A stretch of DNA of 64,000 nucleotides from DATAPD01 sp036265385 (GTDB taxonomy: Bacteria; Acidobacteriota; Terriglobia; Terriglobales; Acidobacteriaceae). The notes below the pieces were generated by a model, which made no database searches, had not been told where the DNA came from, and saw only the letters and a program-made list of their open reading frames with translations. Below are positions 40,865 to 50,330 of the stretch, piece by piece. The stretch is taken from the NCBI GenBank assembly GCA_036265385.1, contig DATAPD010000008.1, forward strand, positions 124,001 through 188,000. The letters run 5' to 3'. The stretch's first letter is position 1. Each line of letters starts with the position of its first letter. Position numbers and translations under genes: made by a program.

Positions 40865-40884
40865 AACAGTTCAGCCGAACTGTT
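40865..40884 (+). promoter_or_regulatory. Perfect 8-bp hairpin in the smc leader
   Basis: AACAGTTC (40865-40872) pairs with GAACTGTT (40877-40884) around the AGCC tetraloop. Weaker pairs lie on its 5' side: TCCAC/GTGGA near 40805, and a second near 40835-40860. No T run follows, so an attenuator is unlikely. An operator or mRNA stability stem is possible. Confidence 0.4.
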
Positions 40885-40972
40885 CCACCTTTGCAGCGCG
40901 CCCCAGCCAGCGCAAGAAGCGCGAACGCCTTGCGTCCGACAGTATCGGTCGCAGGCCACAAGGAGTTGAGAA

Positions 40973-43900
40973 TTGCTCAAACTGAAACGGCTGCAGATCC
41001 TGGGTTTCAAGTCATTTTGTGATCGCACAGAACTGAAGTTTCACGGTGAGGGCGTGGCCGCCATCATCGGGCCGAACGGCTGCGGAAAATCGAACATTGC
41101 CGATGCCATCTCGTGGGTCTTGGGCGAGCAATCCGCCAAGACACTGCGCGGTTCGCGTATGGAAGACGTCATCTTCGCCGGCACACGGGATCGAAAGCCA
41201 ACAGGAATGGCAGAAGTATCGCTGACATTGATTGACCCAGAGGTCTACGACGGTGCCGATGCCAAGGAGCCTACCGAGATTGAAATCCAGGATGACATGC
41301 CGCCCGGCAGCGAAGACTGGGACGAAGCTGAATTACGCGCGAAGGCACACGAAGAAGCAGAACGGCTGACGCAAGAAGCCCAACCTGGCGTGGTCGAAGA
41401 TGGCGAAGAGACAGCACCGACGGTCCCGGAACAAGCGGTTGTGACTGCCGTAGACGTGCCGCAAACTCCGCAGGTAGTTCTTAAGATCCGCAGGAGGAAA
41501 TTCAATCAGCAACAGTATCGCGCGGGAGAGATCCATGTGACGCGCCGGTTGTTCCGCTCCGGTGAAAGCGAATATCTGCTGAACGGGAAACTTTGCCGCT
41601 TGCGCGACATCCAGGAACTCTTCATGGGCACCGGACTTGGACCGGAGTCGTACGCCCTGATTGAACAGGGACGCATCGGTCAGATCTTGAGCAGCCGTCC
41701 AACAGATCGGCGAGCCATCATCGAAGAAGCGGCTGGCATCACAAAGTTCAAGACAAAAAAGCGACTGGCTGAGGCCCGCCTGGAAGATGCGAAACAGAAT
41801 CTCTCGCGCATAAACGACATCTTTGAAGAAGTCACTCGCCAGATGAATTCACTGAAGCGTCAAGCTTCGAAGGCCGAGCGCTATGCGCGCCTTCGCGAGG
41901 AAATGCGCGGGAAGTTGCGGATCGTTCTGGCCAGCAAGTTTACCGATGCCGAACGGGAAGCTACAGAACTGGATAATCAGCTAAATCGGATTGCGGAAGA
42001 GATCCGCAACCAGACTGATTCGGTTCAGCAACTGGAAAGCGAGCACGGAGAACGCACGCAGCGGGGATATGCGATCGAAGTTGAGCTGCGCACGAACCGT
42101 GAACGTTTAAGCACGATCACGATCGAGATCGATCGGGCCCATGCCCGCCAAAGAACAAACGAGGAGCGATGTTCCGAACTTGTGGCGCGTTCGGCCGCAT
42201 CAGATGTCGAACTGGGCCAAGCGCACTTTCGACTCGCGTCGGTAGAAGAAGAACTGGCTGGAAACCGGCAGATTCTCGAGTCTGCTGCGGCAGAACTGGC
42301 TTTGGCTCAGAATGAACTCGCTCTGAGTCAGCAGGACGCAGCAGCGGCGGCAGCGACATCATCCGCCCTTGAAGCCGAACAAGAGGATTGTCGTGGAGCA
42401 GTGATGGAGGCGGTAGCTTCAGCCTCGGCCCTTCGGAACCACCTCACTCAAGCGGATGAACGCCTGGCCAGTATCGATCGAGAGGGGCAACGACTCGACA
42501 AGGAAATTTCGAGTAGCCGCATGCAGATCGATACATTTGGAGGGCAGCGCGGGCAGCTCGCGCTTGAATTCGAGACTTTTTCACAACGGCTTGCTGGACT
42601 GGATTCTGAGTTGGTCTATGCACGCCAGACGCTCGAAAGCAAGCGGCACGAGGAAAGCACTGCCAAGGCGCGACTGGATAGCCTGCGCGCTGAGTTTGCG
42701 TCCGCACTGGGACGGAAGGGATCTCTCGAAGCCGTCATTGCCGAGCACGGATACTCCACCGAATCGGTTCGCCGTCTCTTTCAGTCCGGCACGTTGCAGG
42801 GTGGGTTGGCCCCGGTCGGCGTTTTGGCAGATTTCCTTGAAGTCGAAGGCCGCTACGAAGGCGTCGTTGAAGATTTTCTACGGGATGAACTCAATTACAT
42901 CGTTGTAAAGTCTTGGGACGCTGCCGATGAGGGGCTGCGTTTGCTGCGCACCGACGTCGATGGCCGCGCAACGTTTCTTGTCCATCCAGAAGACGCACAA
43001 GCAAAGTTCTCGTTTGTCGTGGATGAGTCGAACCGACAGCCTGCCGCCGCACATTCTATCCTTCCCCTGAAAAATACGATTCGCGTACTGGATGGATTCG
43101 GAAAGTCGCTGGAAGTGATCCTTCCGAAGCTTCGAGATGGATACATCGTTCCTGATCCGGCCGTCGCGCGCGATTTTGCACTCAGCAATCCCGATGCATT
43201 TTTCCTGTCACAAACAGGAGAGTGCTTCCACAACGTGACTGTTACGGGTGGAAAGCAGCGTAGCGAAGGACCATTGTCTTTAAAACGTGAATTACGTGAG
43301 GTTCAACGTTCGCTAGAAGACCTCGAACAGCAGCTTCGACTCGAAGAAACGCACGTGTTGACTCTCAATCATGAGATCCGTGATCTCACTTCCCTGCTTG
43401 ATCGCCTGGAAGCCGAAAAACGCGAGGCTGACAAGCAGGCGATGACGTCCGGACATATGCTGCAACAGCTCGATATGGAAATGCAGCGTTCAGGGCAACG
43501 ACTGGAGACCGCAAGGCTTGAGCTGCAGCGCCTTAGCGTTGAGCGCACGGAGATTGAGACAACGATTCAAGACCGGAAATCGAACCTGGTTGCTGCAGAG
43601 GATCGCCGCATGGCGCTCGAGCAACAAATCGTTCTCACGCAAGATCGCCTGAGCGCCCTGCGTTCAGCTCGCGACACAGCGTCGCAAACTACTTCCCAGA
43701 AAATAGCTCGAGCCGCTGCACTTGAAGAGCGCCATCGATCAGCATCGTCGGGGTTGCAAAGGATCGAGTCCCTTGTCGCCGAAATGCGTGAACGGGTGCA
43801 TGTGTTGCAGTCACAAATTGAGTCCTCGGCATCCGAGAAGTTGCAGCGCGAGGTTGAGAACCAACAATTAGGAGAGCAAGTCGGCTCTCTGGAGAACGAG

Positions 43901-44818
43901 AGGAATGCCGGGGAGGCGCGGGAAGGTTTGCTGCAATTTGAGTCGGATCAGGTTCGTGCCCGCCTACTTGAAATCGACGAAACGCTTCGCAATTCCCGAC
44001 AATTGCTCGATCAAGCACGCGATCGCCGTGGAGAACTCTCGGCCAGTGCCGCGAAATTACAGTCTGATCTGCAATATATGTCTGAAAGCTGTCTTAACGA
44101 GCTTGGCGTGGAGAGCCAGGTTTTGATGGCAGACACGACGATTCCGATTGCAGCCGGTGAGCAACTAATGCTGGAAGATCAGGCCTATCGCGAGATGCGG
44201 TCCAAGCTAGATGGCATGGGACCTGTAAACATGATGGCCCTTGAGGAATACAAAGAAACCGCGGAGCGTCACGAATTCCTTGAGACTCAGCGGAAAGACT
44301 TAATTGAGTCCATCGAAAATACGCAAGCCACAATCAAAGAGATCGACATCGTCTCGCGCCAGAAGTTCGAAGAGGCATTCCACAAGATCAACGATAATTT
44401 TCAGGCGACGTTCAAAAAGCTATTCGGGGGTGGAAATGCGTTCATGCGCCTGACTGACGAAGAGAACAGCGCAGAAAGCGGAATCGATGTAGTTGCTTCG
44501 CCTCCGGGCAAGAAGTTGCAGAATGTTCTCCTACTCTCAGGCGGAGAAAAAGCGCTGACGGCTCTCTCTCTGCTGGTCGGAATTTTCCAATACCAGCCGA
44601 GTCCATTCTGCATACTGGACGAAGTTGACGCGCCGCTTGATGAAGCGAACATTGGACGTTTCACGGAACTGGTACGCGAGATGAGCGTGCAGACTCAGTT
44701 TGTTCTGATCACGCACAGCAAGAAGACCATGAGCATCGCACCGGTGTTGTATGGCGTAACGATGCAGGAGCCTGGAGTATCGAAACTCGTTTCTGTGAAG
44801 TTCGGGGCGACTGCGTAG
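40973..44818 (+). CDS. smc: Chromosome segregation SMC protein with acidic head insert
   Basis: This 1281-residue protein is a full SMC: Walker A GPNGCGKSN (33-41), coiled coils, the hinge with GVLADFLEVEGRYEGVVEDF, signature LLSGGEKALTALSLL and Walker B ILDEVDAPLDEANI. It condenses and aligns chromosomes with ScpAB. The first head lobe contains a ~90-residue acidic, Pro/Val-rich insert (about residues 92-184) before GEIHVTRRLFRSGESEYLLNG, absent from the B. subtilis and E. coli-type layout as I recall it. The start is TTG 40973 with AAGGAG upstream. Confidence 0.96.
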   Translation: MLKLKRLQILGFKSFCDRTELKFHGEGVAAIIGPNGCGKSNIADAISWVLGEQSAKTLRGSRMEDVIFAGTRDRKPTGMAEVSLTLIDPEVYDGADAKEPTEIEIQDDMPPGSEDWDEAELRAKAHEEAERLTQEAQPGVVEDGEETAPTVPEQAVVTAVDVPQTPQVVLKIRRRKFNQQQYRAGEIHVTRRLFRSGESEYLLNGKLCRLRDIQELFMGTGLGPESYALIEQGRIGQILSSRPTDRRAIIEEAAGITKFKTKKRLAEARLEDAKQNLSRINDIFEEVTRQMNSLKRQASKAERYARLREEMRGKLRIVLASKFTDAEREATELDNQLNRIAEEIRNQTDSVQQLESEHGERTQRGYAIEVELRTNRERLSTITIEIDRAHARQRTNEERCSELVARSAASDVELGQAHFRLASVEEELAGNRQILESAAAELALAQNELALSQQDAAAAAATSSALEAEQEDCRGAVMEAVASASALRNHLTQADERLASIDREGQRLDKEISSSRMQIDTFGGQRGQLALEFETFSQRLAGLDSELVYARQTLESKRHEESTAKARLDSLRAEFASALGRKGSLEAVIAEHGYSTESVRRLFQSGTLQGGLAPVGVLADFLEVEGRYEGVVEDFLRDELNYIVVKSWDAADEGLRLLRTDVDGRATFLVHPEDAQAKFSFVVDESNRQPAAAHSILPLKNTIRVLDGFGKSLEVILPKLRDGYIVPDPAVARDFALSNPDAFFLSQTGECFHNVTVTGGKQRSEGPLSLKRELREVQRSLEDLEQQLRLEETHVLTLNHEIRDLTSLLDRLEAEKREADKQAMTSGHMLQQLDMEMQRSGQRLETARLELQRLSVERTEIETTIQDRKSNLVAAEDRRMALEQQIVLTQDRLSALRSARDTASQTTSQKIARAAALEERHRSASSGLQRIESLVAEMRERVHVLQSQIESSASEKLQREVENQQLGEQVGSLENERNAGEAREGLLQFESDQVRARLLEIDETLRNSRQLLDQARDRRGELSASAAKLQSDLQYMSESCLNELGVESQVLMADTTIPIAAGEQLMLEDQAYREMRSKLDGMGPVNMMALEEYKETAERHEFLETQRKDLIESIENTQATIKEIDIVSRQKFEEAFHKINDNFQATFKKLFGGGNAFMRLTDEENSAESGIDVVASPPGKKLQNVLLLSGGEKALTALSLLVGIFQYQPSPFCILDEVDAPLDEANIGRFTELVREMSVQTQFVLITHSKKTMSIAPVLYGVTMQEPGVSKLVSVKFGATA

Positions 44819-45024
44819 CATCAACTCCGCTCACTGAAAGTGAGTACGAAAACATTTGCGGCTTTTGGAGTAGATGGACGGGATTTCCAACGTTCTCCTC
44901 AGTTTTTCCACACTCTGTGAATGCAATCTGCTGGATCGCGTGTCGGTTTCCCCACCTTCGATCGCGGCAAGGCCTTTCTCTTCATCACCTAGATTGGCAT
45001 CATCTCCGCTTGTGACGTAAGTCG

Positions 45025-45052
45025 TTGACAAAAAATTTAGCCACGCTAGAAT
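45025..45052 (+). promoter_or_regulatory. Sigma-70-type promoter of purC
   Basis: TTGACA (45025-45030), 16 nt, TAGAAT (45047-45052): a strong match. It predicts transcription from about 45059 and a ~26-nt leader. TAAAAT at 45072-45077 could be a second, leaderless -10. Confidence 0.7.
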
Positions 45053-45084
45053 ACGCCACGATTTTTGCCTGTAAAATTTCTTAC

Positions 45085-45996
45085 ATGAGCCCCGAACTTC
45101 TTGATACCGTCCTTCTACATACAGAATTCCCAGACCTCGAACTTCACGCCAGTGGTAAGGTACGCGACGTTTACAACCTCGATAGCGAACGGCTCCTGTT
45201 TGTAGCGACGGACCGTATCTCGGCTTTCGATTATGTGCTCGCGACCGGCATTCCACACAAAGGGCGGGTGCTCACGCAACTTTCACTGTTCTGGTTCGAA
45301 TTCCTGAAAGACATCGTCCCAAATCATTTACTCACTGCTGATGTTGATACATATCCGTCCAAAGCCCGGAAATACGCGGACCAATTGCGCGGCCGGTCGA
45401 TGGTGGTGGCGCGGGCAAATATGTTCCCGGTGGAGTGCGTTGTTCGTGGCTATATCTCTGGCTCAGCGTGGAAGGAATACAAGGCGAGCGGCAGCGTCTG
45501 CGGCATCACGCTTCCGAAAGGCTTGCGCGAGTCGGACCAACTCCCGGAGCCAATTTTTACGCCGGCGATGAAAGCCACGACTGGTCATGATGAAAACATC
45601 TCGTTCGAGCAGATGATCAAGGTTGTAGGGACAGAAGCGGCGGAGGAGCTGCGCGACCTCACTCTGCGCATTTATCAGAAAGCATCGCAGTATGCGCGCG
45701 AGCGCGGCATTATCATCGCGGATACCAAGTTCGAGTTCGGGCGTACCGCTCACGGAACCACGTTGGCGGATGAAGTATTGACACCAGATTCCTCGCGCTT
45801 CTGGCCGGCGGACAAGTTCCAACCAGGCCAGGCGCAGGAGTCGTATGACAAGCAGTATGTAAGAGATTACCTGGAAGAAATTCGCTGGAACAAACAGCCC
45901 CCTGCTCCTGCCCTCCCTCCCGAGGTGGCTCGCCGAACCAGTGAAAAGTACATCGAGGCGTACCGTCAGCTCACCGGACGCGAGTTGCAGGTTTAG
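45085..45996 (+). CDS. purC: SAICAR synthetase (phosphoribosylaminoimidazole-succinocarboxamide synthase)
   Basis: This 303-residue protein has SGKVRDVYNL (ATP phosphate loop), ATDRISAFDYVL, VVRGYISGSAWKEY and the signature IIADTKFEFGR, with DEVLTPDSSRFW near the end. It joins CAIR and aspartate in purine synthesis. The start ATG 45085 has no ribosome site. A TTGACA/TAGAAT promoter lies immediately upstream, so it begins its own unit. It lies 17 nt before cvpA. Confidence 0.95.
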   Translation: MSPELLDTVLLHTEFPDLELHASGKVRDVYNLDSERLLFVATDRISAFDYVLATGIPHKGRVLTQLSLFWFEFLKDIVPNHLLTADVDTYPSKARKYADQLRGRSMVVARANMFPVECVVRGYISGSAWKEYKASGSVCGITLPKGLRESDQLPEPIFTPAMKATTGHDENISFEQMIKVVGTEAAEELRDLTLRIYQKASQYARERGIIIADTKFEFGRTAHGTTLADEVLTPDSSRFWPADKFQPGQAQESYDKQYVRDYLEEIRWNKQPPAPALPPEVARRTSEKYIEAYRQLTGRELQV

Positions 45997-46013
45997 TTCG
46001 CCGCGAGAGCATC

Positions 46014-46565
46014 ATGAACGCGGCTGACTGGATCATCCTTGCCGTTATAGCCGTATCTGTTGCGCAAGCCACGATGGAAGGCTTTTTCCACCAAGCCTTC
46101 GGACTAGCGGGCCTTGTGTTCGGGTACATCTTGGCGGCTTGGCGATATCGCGCGGTTTCTGATTGGCTCGCTCCTCATGTGAAGTCGGCGTGGCTGAGTG
46201 ACATCGCAGGATTTCTGTCCATTTTTATCGGCGTGATCATTCTTGCCGGGATCCTGGGCCGCTTTGCCCGCTGGATAGTGAAGGAAGCTGGCCTCAGTTT
46301 TTTTGATCGTGTGCTCGGTGGCGCCCTCGGGGCAATCCGAGGAGCCCTGATGGTCGCGATTGTGATCGTGGGTATGACCGCTTTCACGCCCACGTCAAAA
46401 CTGCTGGAAGGATCTTCGCTAACCCCCTACTTCCAGGTGGTCGGACGCGCGGCAACGTGGATCGCACCTTCCGAACTGCGAGCCCGCTTTTATCAAGGAC
46501 TGGATTTACTTCGACGTGAACGTAATGCCGCTGAAGCTTCGGACAACAAAAAGTCAGCGCCGTAA
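46014..46565 (+). CDS. CvpA-family membrane protein
   Basis: This 183-residue protein has four predicted spans, with MEGFFHQAFGLAGLVFGYI and LGRFARWIVKEAGLSFFDRVLGGALGAIRGAL as the CvpA signature. CvpA is linked to colicin V export and to purF in enterobacteria, so finding it directly after purC is suggestive. Its transport role is not established. The C-terminal ~40 residues are soluble and polar. Confidence 0.88.
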   Translation: MNAADWIILAVIAVSVAQATMEGFFHQAFGLAGLVFGYILAAWRYRAVSDWLAPHVKSAWLSDIAGFLSIFIGVIILAGILGRFARWIVKEAGLSFFDRVLGGALGAIRGALMVAIVIVGMTAFTPTSKLLEGSSLTPYFQVVGRAATWIAPSELRARFYQGLDLLRRERNAAEASDNKKSAP

Positions 46566-46596
46566 CCCCCCAAGATAACGAGAGACGAGGACCACC

Positions 46597-46872
46597 GTGA
46601 AAGATCAGCTCGAAGCACTCATTCTTCAAATGTATCGAAGCAATATCCTTTACTCCGAAGCTGTTCGCGAATTCAAGAAAAGATTCATTCTCACGGTGCT
46701 GCAAGAAAACCAAGGGAACCAGTGTCGCGCGGCCCGGCAACTGGGGATGCATAGAAACACACTGAGCCGCACGATGGCGGAGCTAAAGATAGATGTCCGT
46801 TCCATTCGGGAAGGCAAGCGTCCACCTCGCAGCGCTCGACCGTTGCCACTGGAACGAAAAGCTGTGCGGTAA
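46597..46872 (+). CDS. Fis-like helix-turn-helix DNA-binding protein
   Basis: This 91-residue protein has a helical N-terminus (ALILQMYRSNILYSEAVREF) and a Fis-type helix-turn-helix (NQCRAARQLGMHRNTLSRTM) as in the C-terminal domain of NtrC-like activators. The tail is basic (RKAVR end). It is probably a nucleoid-associated or small regulator. GTG 46597 follows GAGGAC. A bidirectional terminator follows. Confidence 0.85.
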   Translation: MKDQLEALILQMYRSNILYSEAVREFKKRFILTVLQENQGNQCRAARQLGMHRNTLSRTMAELKIDVRSIREGKRPPRSARPLPLERKAVR

Positions 46873-46910
46873 CGAAGGCAGCGAATAATCTGAGTTGCAA
46901 ATCAAAAATA

Positions 46911-46936
46911 AAAGGCAGCCGCGACGGCTGCCTTTT
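46911..46936. terminator. Bidirectional terminator between fis-like and TPR genes
   Basis: An 11-bp stem, AAAGGCAGCCG (46911-46921)/CGGCTGCCTTT (46925-46935), with CGA loop. TTTT is on the plus side and A-rich sequence upstream serves the minus strand. It ends both converging genes. Confidence 0.92.
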
Positions 46937-46956
46937 CCGCTCTCTGCGAAACCGGG

Positions 46957-48348
46957 TTACTGGGCCGCAGGTTTCTTGCGTGCCGGTGCTTTCTTGGCTC
47001 CCGCCGGTGCAGCTTTCGTCAGCAATGATCCCTTCTCCATTACCATCATGAATGGTTTTGGAGTGTAAGAGACAGGCGTGCCTTCGACCGTAATTTCCGC
47101 GCCTTCTTTTGGCATCAGCCTCGCCGGTATTGCAGCGTTCATCGTAAGTTCGACATCCGCGATTTTCTTTTGGATGTCGTCAACACTCGCTGCCAGCGAA
47201 AGCTTGGTAGGAGTGACGCTGATGACCTGAGCAACAAATTGAAGCGCCTTGCCTTTGATCGCAGTCCACACGACGTCCACATCTTCGGGCTTGCCTTCTG
47301 AGAGCACGAGTTCCCATTCCGCGAAGTCCATTGTTTCCGGCTTCTTCTGCTTCACAATATCGGCAGCCTGTTCAGCTGGTGTTGGCGGAACGTACTGAGT
47401 AATGGTGAACCCGGCAGGAGGCAGCGGCGTCGTCGCGGTCTGCGCGAGCAGTTCGTTCCAGCCGTCCTCTTTTCCGTGGAACTTTACATAGCGGCTATGT
47501 CCGAATTTAATGACGTCTGCTTTTCCTTTCGGATCGGCGATCAGGTTGGCCGCACGAGCGATGAAGAAGAGCCCATTGACGTCATCGGAAGGGGTTGCCG
47601 AGAGATAGGCAAGAGCGAGAGGGTAGACGTTTTCGACATTTTTCGGATCGGCTTCAACAGCAGCACGCAGATTCTTTTGCGCCGCCGGATAATCTTTCAA
47701 TTGCAGAGCTGACAGTCCCGCCACGCTGCTCAGCAGGCCAGCAAACTGCGCTTTTTGTTTATCGAAATCGGTCTGCTGGACGCCTTCCGGCTTTGTCCAG
47801 TTCGGCAGGGCTTGCAGTCCGCGCTCTGCGTGTTGCTTCGCGTCCGCCCACTTTTGACCGGCGCGGTCATAGTAGGCGAGTAGAACGAGCGCTTTAACGT
47901 TGTTCGGATTGATTGTCAGAAGCTTATTGGCCGTTTCCTGCACTTTCGCTTGATTGTTTGCCTGCTGATAGGTCGCCATCAACAAATCGAGCGCGTCTTC
48001 TTTCATCACGCTGTTTGGATATTGCGTGAGAAAAGCTTCAAGGCCGCTAATCTTCGCTGTCGGGTCCTGTTGTTGAACTGCACCGACATAAGCGTTGTAT
48101 TCGGCTGGATCTTTGATTTCTTTTTTCTGCTGCGGCGCTGCTGCTGGTGCCGCGCCTTGCGGCGTTGCCGCCTGGCCGGGCTGAGCAGTTTGCCCAGGTT
48201 GGGCGGGCTGTGCGGGCTGCGCGGGTTGACCAGATTGCGCAGGCTGAGTGGTTTGCGCAGGCTGCGCCTGTGGACTTGTCGACTGTGGTGTTGCCGTTTG
48301 TGCGGCAGCAGCCGCCGTCAACACAAGCGCGACGAAAAGGTTCTTCAT
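46957..48348 (-). CDS. Exported TPR protein with Gln/Pro/Ala low-complexity linker
   Basis: This 463-residue protein has a signal peptide (about 1-16). A low-complexity segment is rich in Gln/Pro/Ala/Thr (QPAQPAQ-type, about 20-75). TPR-like helices follow, e.g. NNVKALVLLAYYDRAGQKWA and DYPAAQKNLRAAVEADPKNV (about 140-250), then a beta-rich C-terminal domain and a Lys/Ala/Pro tail (KKAPARKKPAAQ). It is probably periplasmic and may act as a scaffold. AAGGAG precedes ATG 48348. Confidence 0.82.
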   Translation of the reverse strand: MKNLFVALVLTAAAAAQTATPQSTSPQAQPAQTTQPAQSGQPAQPAQPAQPGQTAQPGQAATPQGAAPAAAPQQKKEIKDPAEYNAYVGAVQQQDPTAKISGLEAFLTQYPNSVMKEDALDLLMATYQQANNQAKVQETANKLLTINPNNVKALVLLAYYDRAGQKWADAKQHAERGLQALPNWTKPEGVQQTDFDKQKAQFAGLLSSVAGLSALQLKDYPAAQKNLRAAVEADPKNVENVYPLALAYLSATPSDDVNGLFFIARAANLIADPKGKADVIKFGHSRYVKFHGKEDGWNELLAQTATTPLPPAGFTITQYVPPTPAEQAADIVKQKKPETMDFAEWELVLSEGKPEDVDVVWTAIKGKALQFVAQVISVTPTKLSLAASVDDIQKKIADVELTMNAAIPARLMPKEGAEITVEGTPVSYTPKPFMMVMEKGSLLTKAAPAGAKKAPARKKPAAQ

Positions 48349-48660
48349 TCCTATGGCTCCTTAGAATCTTCGGGAAAACGACGAAAGTCTCCTGCCTGGC
48401 GACCCAAGCGCAATGCCAAGCTTTCGAACACGACCGCGAATGCCGGCCACTGACAGGCCCGAAATACCGCCGTCAGCCGTAAACTCTTTGGCGACAACAC
48501 CGTATTCCGGTGAGCGGATTATAAGGATGCGCCCCTTCCATGGCAAGCACACGCTCGACAATGACTTAACCCTCTTCACTCAGATGCCAACATTGCCAGC
48601 GAGGGATGGATTCGCGATCGGCGCTCAAATCATCAAAACGCCAACACAGGAGCGTTATAA
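48349..48660. other. 312-nt divergent intergenic region
   Basis: This lies between the TPR protein gene (minus) and the SDR gene (plus). Promoters are expected for both. TATAAGG at 48520 is a possible -10 but has no good -35 partner. No gene was seen. Confidence 0.35.
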
Positions 48661-49377
48661 ATGCAAAAAAGTGAAGTCTTAGCTGGACAAACGGCGGTGG
48701 TCACCGGCGCAGGACGCGGTATCGGCGCCGCCATCGCCGTGCATCTGGCGGAACTTGGGGCCGTGGTCATGCTCTGCGGAAGAACTGCAAAACCTCTGGA
48801 GGAAACAGCGACTCGAATCGCGAAGAGTGGAGGTCAGGCCGAGGCTGTGTCGTGCGATGTCGGAAACTTAGAGTCTGTGTCACGGTTGGCGCAGAGATTT
48901 GAGAAAAATGACTTGAACATTCTTGTCAACAATGCGGGCATCGGTGACTTCAGCGGGCCGCTTCATGAACTTCCACCCGAAACATGGGACCGCATTCTTA
49001 GAACAAACTTGACCGGCGTTTATCACATGATTCATCAACTCACACCCGTCATGATTCGCAGTGGCGGTGGCCATATTGTGAACATTTCCTCTCTAGCCAG
49101 TAAGAATGCGTTGCCGAATGGTGCGGCTTACGCGGCATCCAAGTGGGGATTGAATGGACTGACGGTTTCGGTTGCGGAGGAATTGCGGGGCAAGAACATT
49201 CGGGTCTCGGTTGTTTGTCCGGGTTCAGTGCACACGGACTTCAGTCCGCATGCCGGCAAGGATTCGAAGAAGATGCTGCAACCAGATGACATCGCCCACG
49301 TGGTAGGTATGCTAGTGACGCAATCGCCCCAATCGTTCGCCAGCGAAGTTCTTATAAGGCCCACAATGAAACCTTAA
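48661..49377 (+). CDS. Short-chain dehydrogenase/reductase (FabG-like)
   Basis: This 238-residue protein has a classical SDR fold: TGAGRGIG (15-22) for NAD(P), the NNAG motif, Ser144 and Y157xxxK161 (YAASKWG). It likely reduces a ketone or 3-oxoacyl substrate. The GRTAKPLEE stretch after beta-2 (Arg) hints at NADP preference. The substrate is unknown. AGGAG precedes ATG 48661. Confidence 0.92.
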   Translation: MQKSEVLAGQTAVVTGAGRGIGAAIAVHLAELGAVVMLCGRTAKPLEETATRIAKSGGQAEAVSCDVGNLESVSRLAQRFEKNDLNILVNNAGIGDFSGPLHELPPETWDRILRTNLTGVYHMIHQLTPVMIRSGGGHIVNISSLASKNALPNGAAYAASKWGLNGLTVSVAEELRGKNIRVSVVCPGSVHTDFSPHAGKDSKKMLQPDDIAHVVGMLVTQSPQSFASEVLIRPTMKP

Positions 49378-49411
49378 GCCGCTCTTCAGTCAAGAGTTCG
49401 GGCGGAGTGAT

Positions 49412-49837
49412 CTACTTCTTGAAGAGATTCTCGAAGGCTGCACGCGCGTCATTCGGTCGCGAGATGCTCTGGCTGGAAGTCTCTTTTTCAAACATCACTC
49501 GAATGGAAAACAATTCGCAGACATTCAAAGCGTCTTTGCGGGCCACGCGCTCGGCCACGGCTTGACCACATTCAAAGCGCGCGGTTGGCTCAAAGTAGGC
49601 GCACTGCTTGCACGAGTGGAGTTCAAATCCACATTTTGGGCAGGTCCCGAGCGGATTGCTCAAGGATTGAAGAAGAATCCCACACTGAGCGCAGCGCGAG
49701 ACCGAGCGTGTACCGGGCATGTTCAGCGGCCTAGGCCCAAAAGTCGTGTCGCGCTTCGGCCCGGGATCGGAGCGTTTTACTTGCGGCTTGTCCGGGCTGT
49801 CCTGGTATCCGCGCTGACGATATTTACGATCAGACAC
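49412..49837 (-). CDS. Putative zinc-binding protein (141 aa)
   Basis: Start GTG 49837 has GGAGGT at proper distance. The N-terminal 45 residues are polar and disordered (RKYRQRGYQDSPDKP). Two CxxC zinc knuckles (CAQCG and CPKCG) and a further CKQC with downstream Cys (FECGQ, NVCELF) suggest two metal sites. No named family is recognised. Confidence 0.7.
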   Translation of the reverse strand: MSDRKYRQRGYQDSPDKPQVKRSDPGPKRDTTFGPRPLNMPGTRSVSRCAQCGILLQSLSNPLGTCPKCGFELHSCKQCAYFEPTARFECGQAVAERVARKDALNVCELFSIRVMFEKETSSQSISRPNDARAAFENLFKK

Positions 49838-49983
49838 TAACTACCTCCTGGCGATCTTCATTGTGCGCTAGATCATTGCCCTAAACCAATACCTGAGTTT
49901 TTCCGTGTAGGTAAGGTATCGCCGAATTGTATTTCGGAAAAGCGGGTGCTACCATCGACATCAATTTCAGCGGAGGGGTAAAT

Positions 49984-50292
49984 ATGTCCGATCGTGACAG
50001 CAACAGTTTCCTATGGTTCCTCGCCGGCCTAGGCGTGGGAGCTCTGGTCGGCGTTTTGTACGCGCCCTACTCAGGTGAGGAGACGCGCGAGGTTTTACGG
50101 TCTAAAGCAGATGAAGGACGCGATTATCTGCGCGAGCGCGCCAAGCGTGCGAAAGAGCAGGCCTCTGATTGGGCCGACCGCGGCCGAGATGTGGTCAACC
50201 AGCAGAAAGAGCAGTTCCGAGCCGCTTACGAAGCCGGACGCCAAGCTTACAAGGAATCGACCAGCGACACTGGTGTGGCAAAGAATTTGTAA
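49984..50292 (+). CDS. YtxH-domain protein
   Basis: This 102-residue protein has an N-terminal membrane helix (FLWFLAGLGVGALVGVLYAP), then GEETREVLRSKADEGRDYLRE and long charged helices: the YtxH layout. The family is linked to general stress and has no defined biochemistry. The ribosome site is GGAGGGG before ATG 49984. It is 38 nt before the DUF948-like gene. Confidence 0.88.
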   Translation: MSDRDSNSFLWFLAGLGVGALVGVLYAPYSGEETREVLRSKADEGRDYLRERAKRAKEQASDWADRGRDVVNQQKEQFRAAYEAGRQAYKESTSDTGVAKNL

Positions 50293-50330
50293 CCTGCGCG
50301 ACCGATCCAGTCGGAAGGTGTGACACACGA

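Larger units (their letters stand above)
40596..40972. other. 377-nt region upstream of smc with structured leader
   Basis: Holds the candidate smc promoter (40757-40785) and a long leader with several inverted repeats, among them AACAGTTC-AGCC-GAACTGTT (40865-40884). No gene was seen. Confidence 0.5.

Noticed and set aside
48170..48260. Short GC-rich tandem repeats.
   Set aside because: They encode the Gln/Pro/Ala linker of the TPR protein and are not a mobile or CRISPR element.
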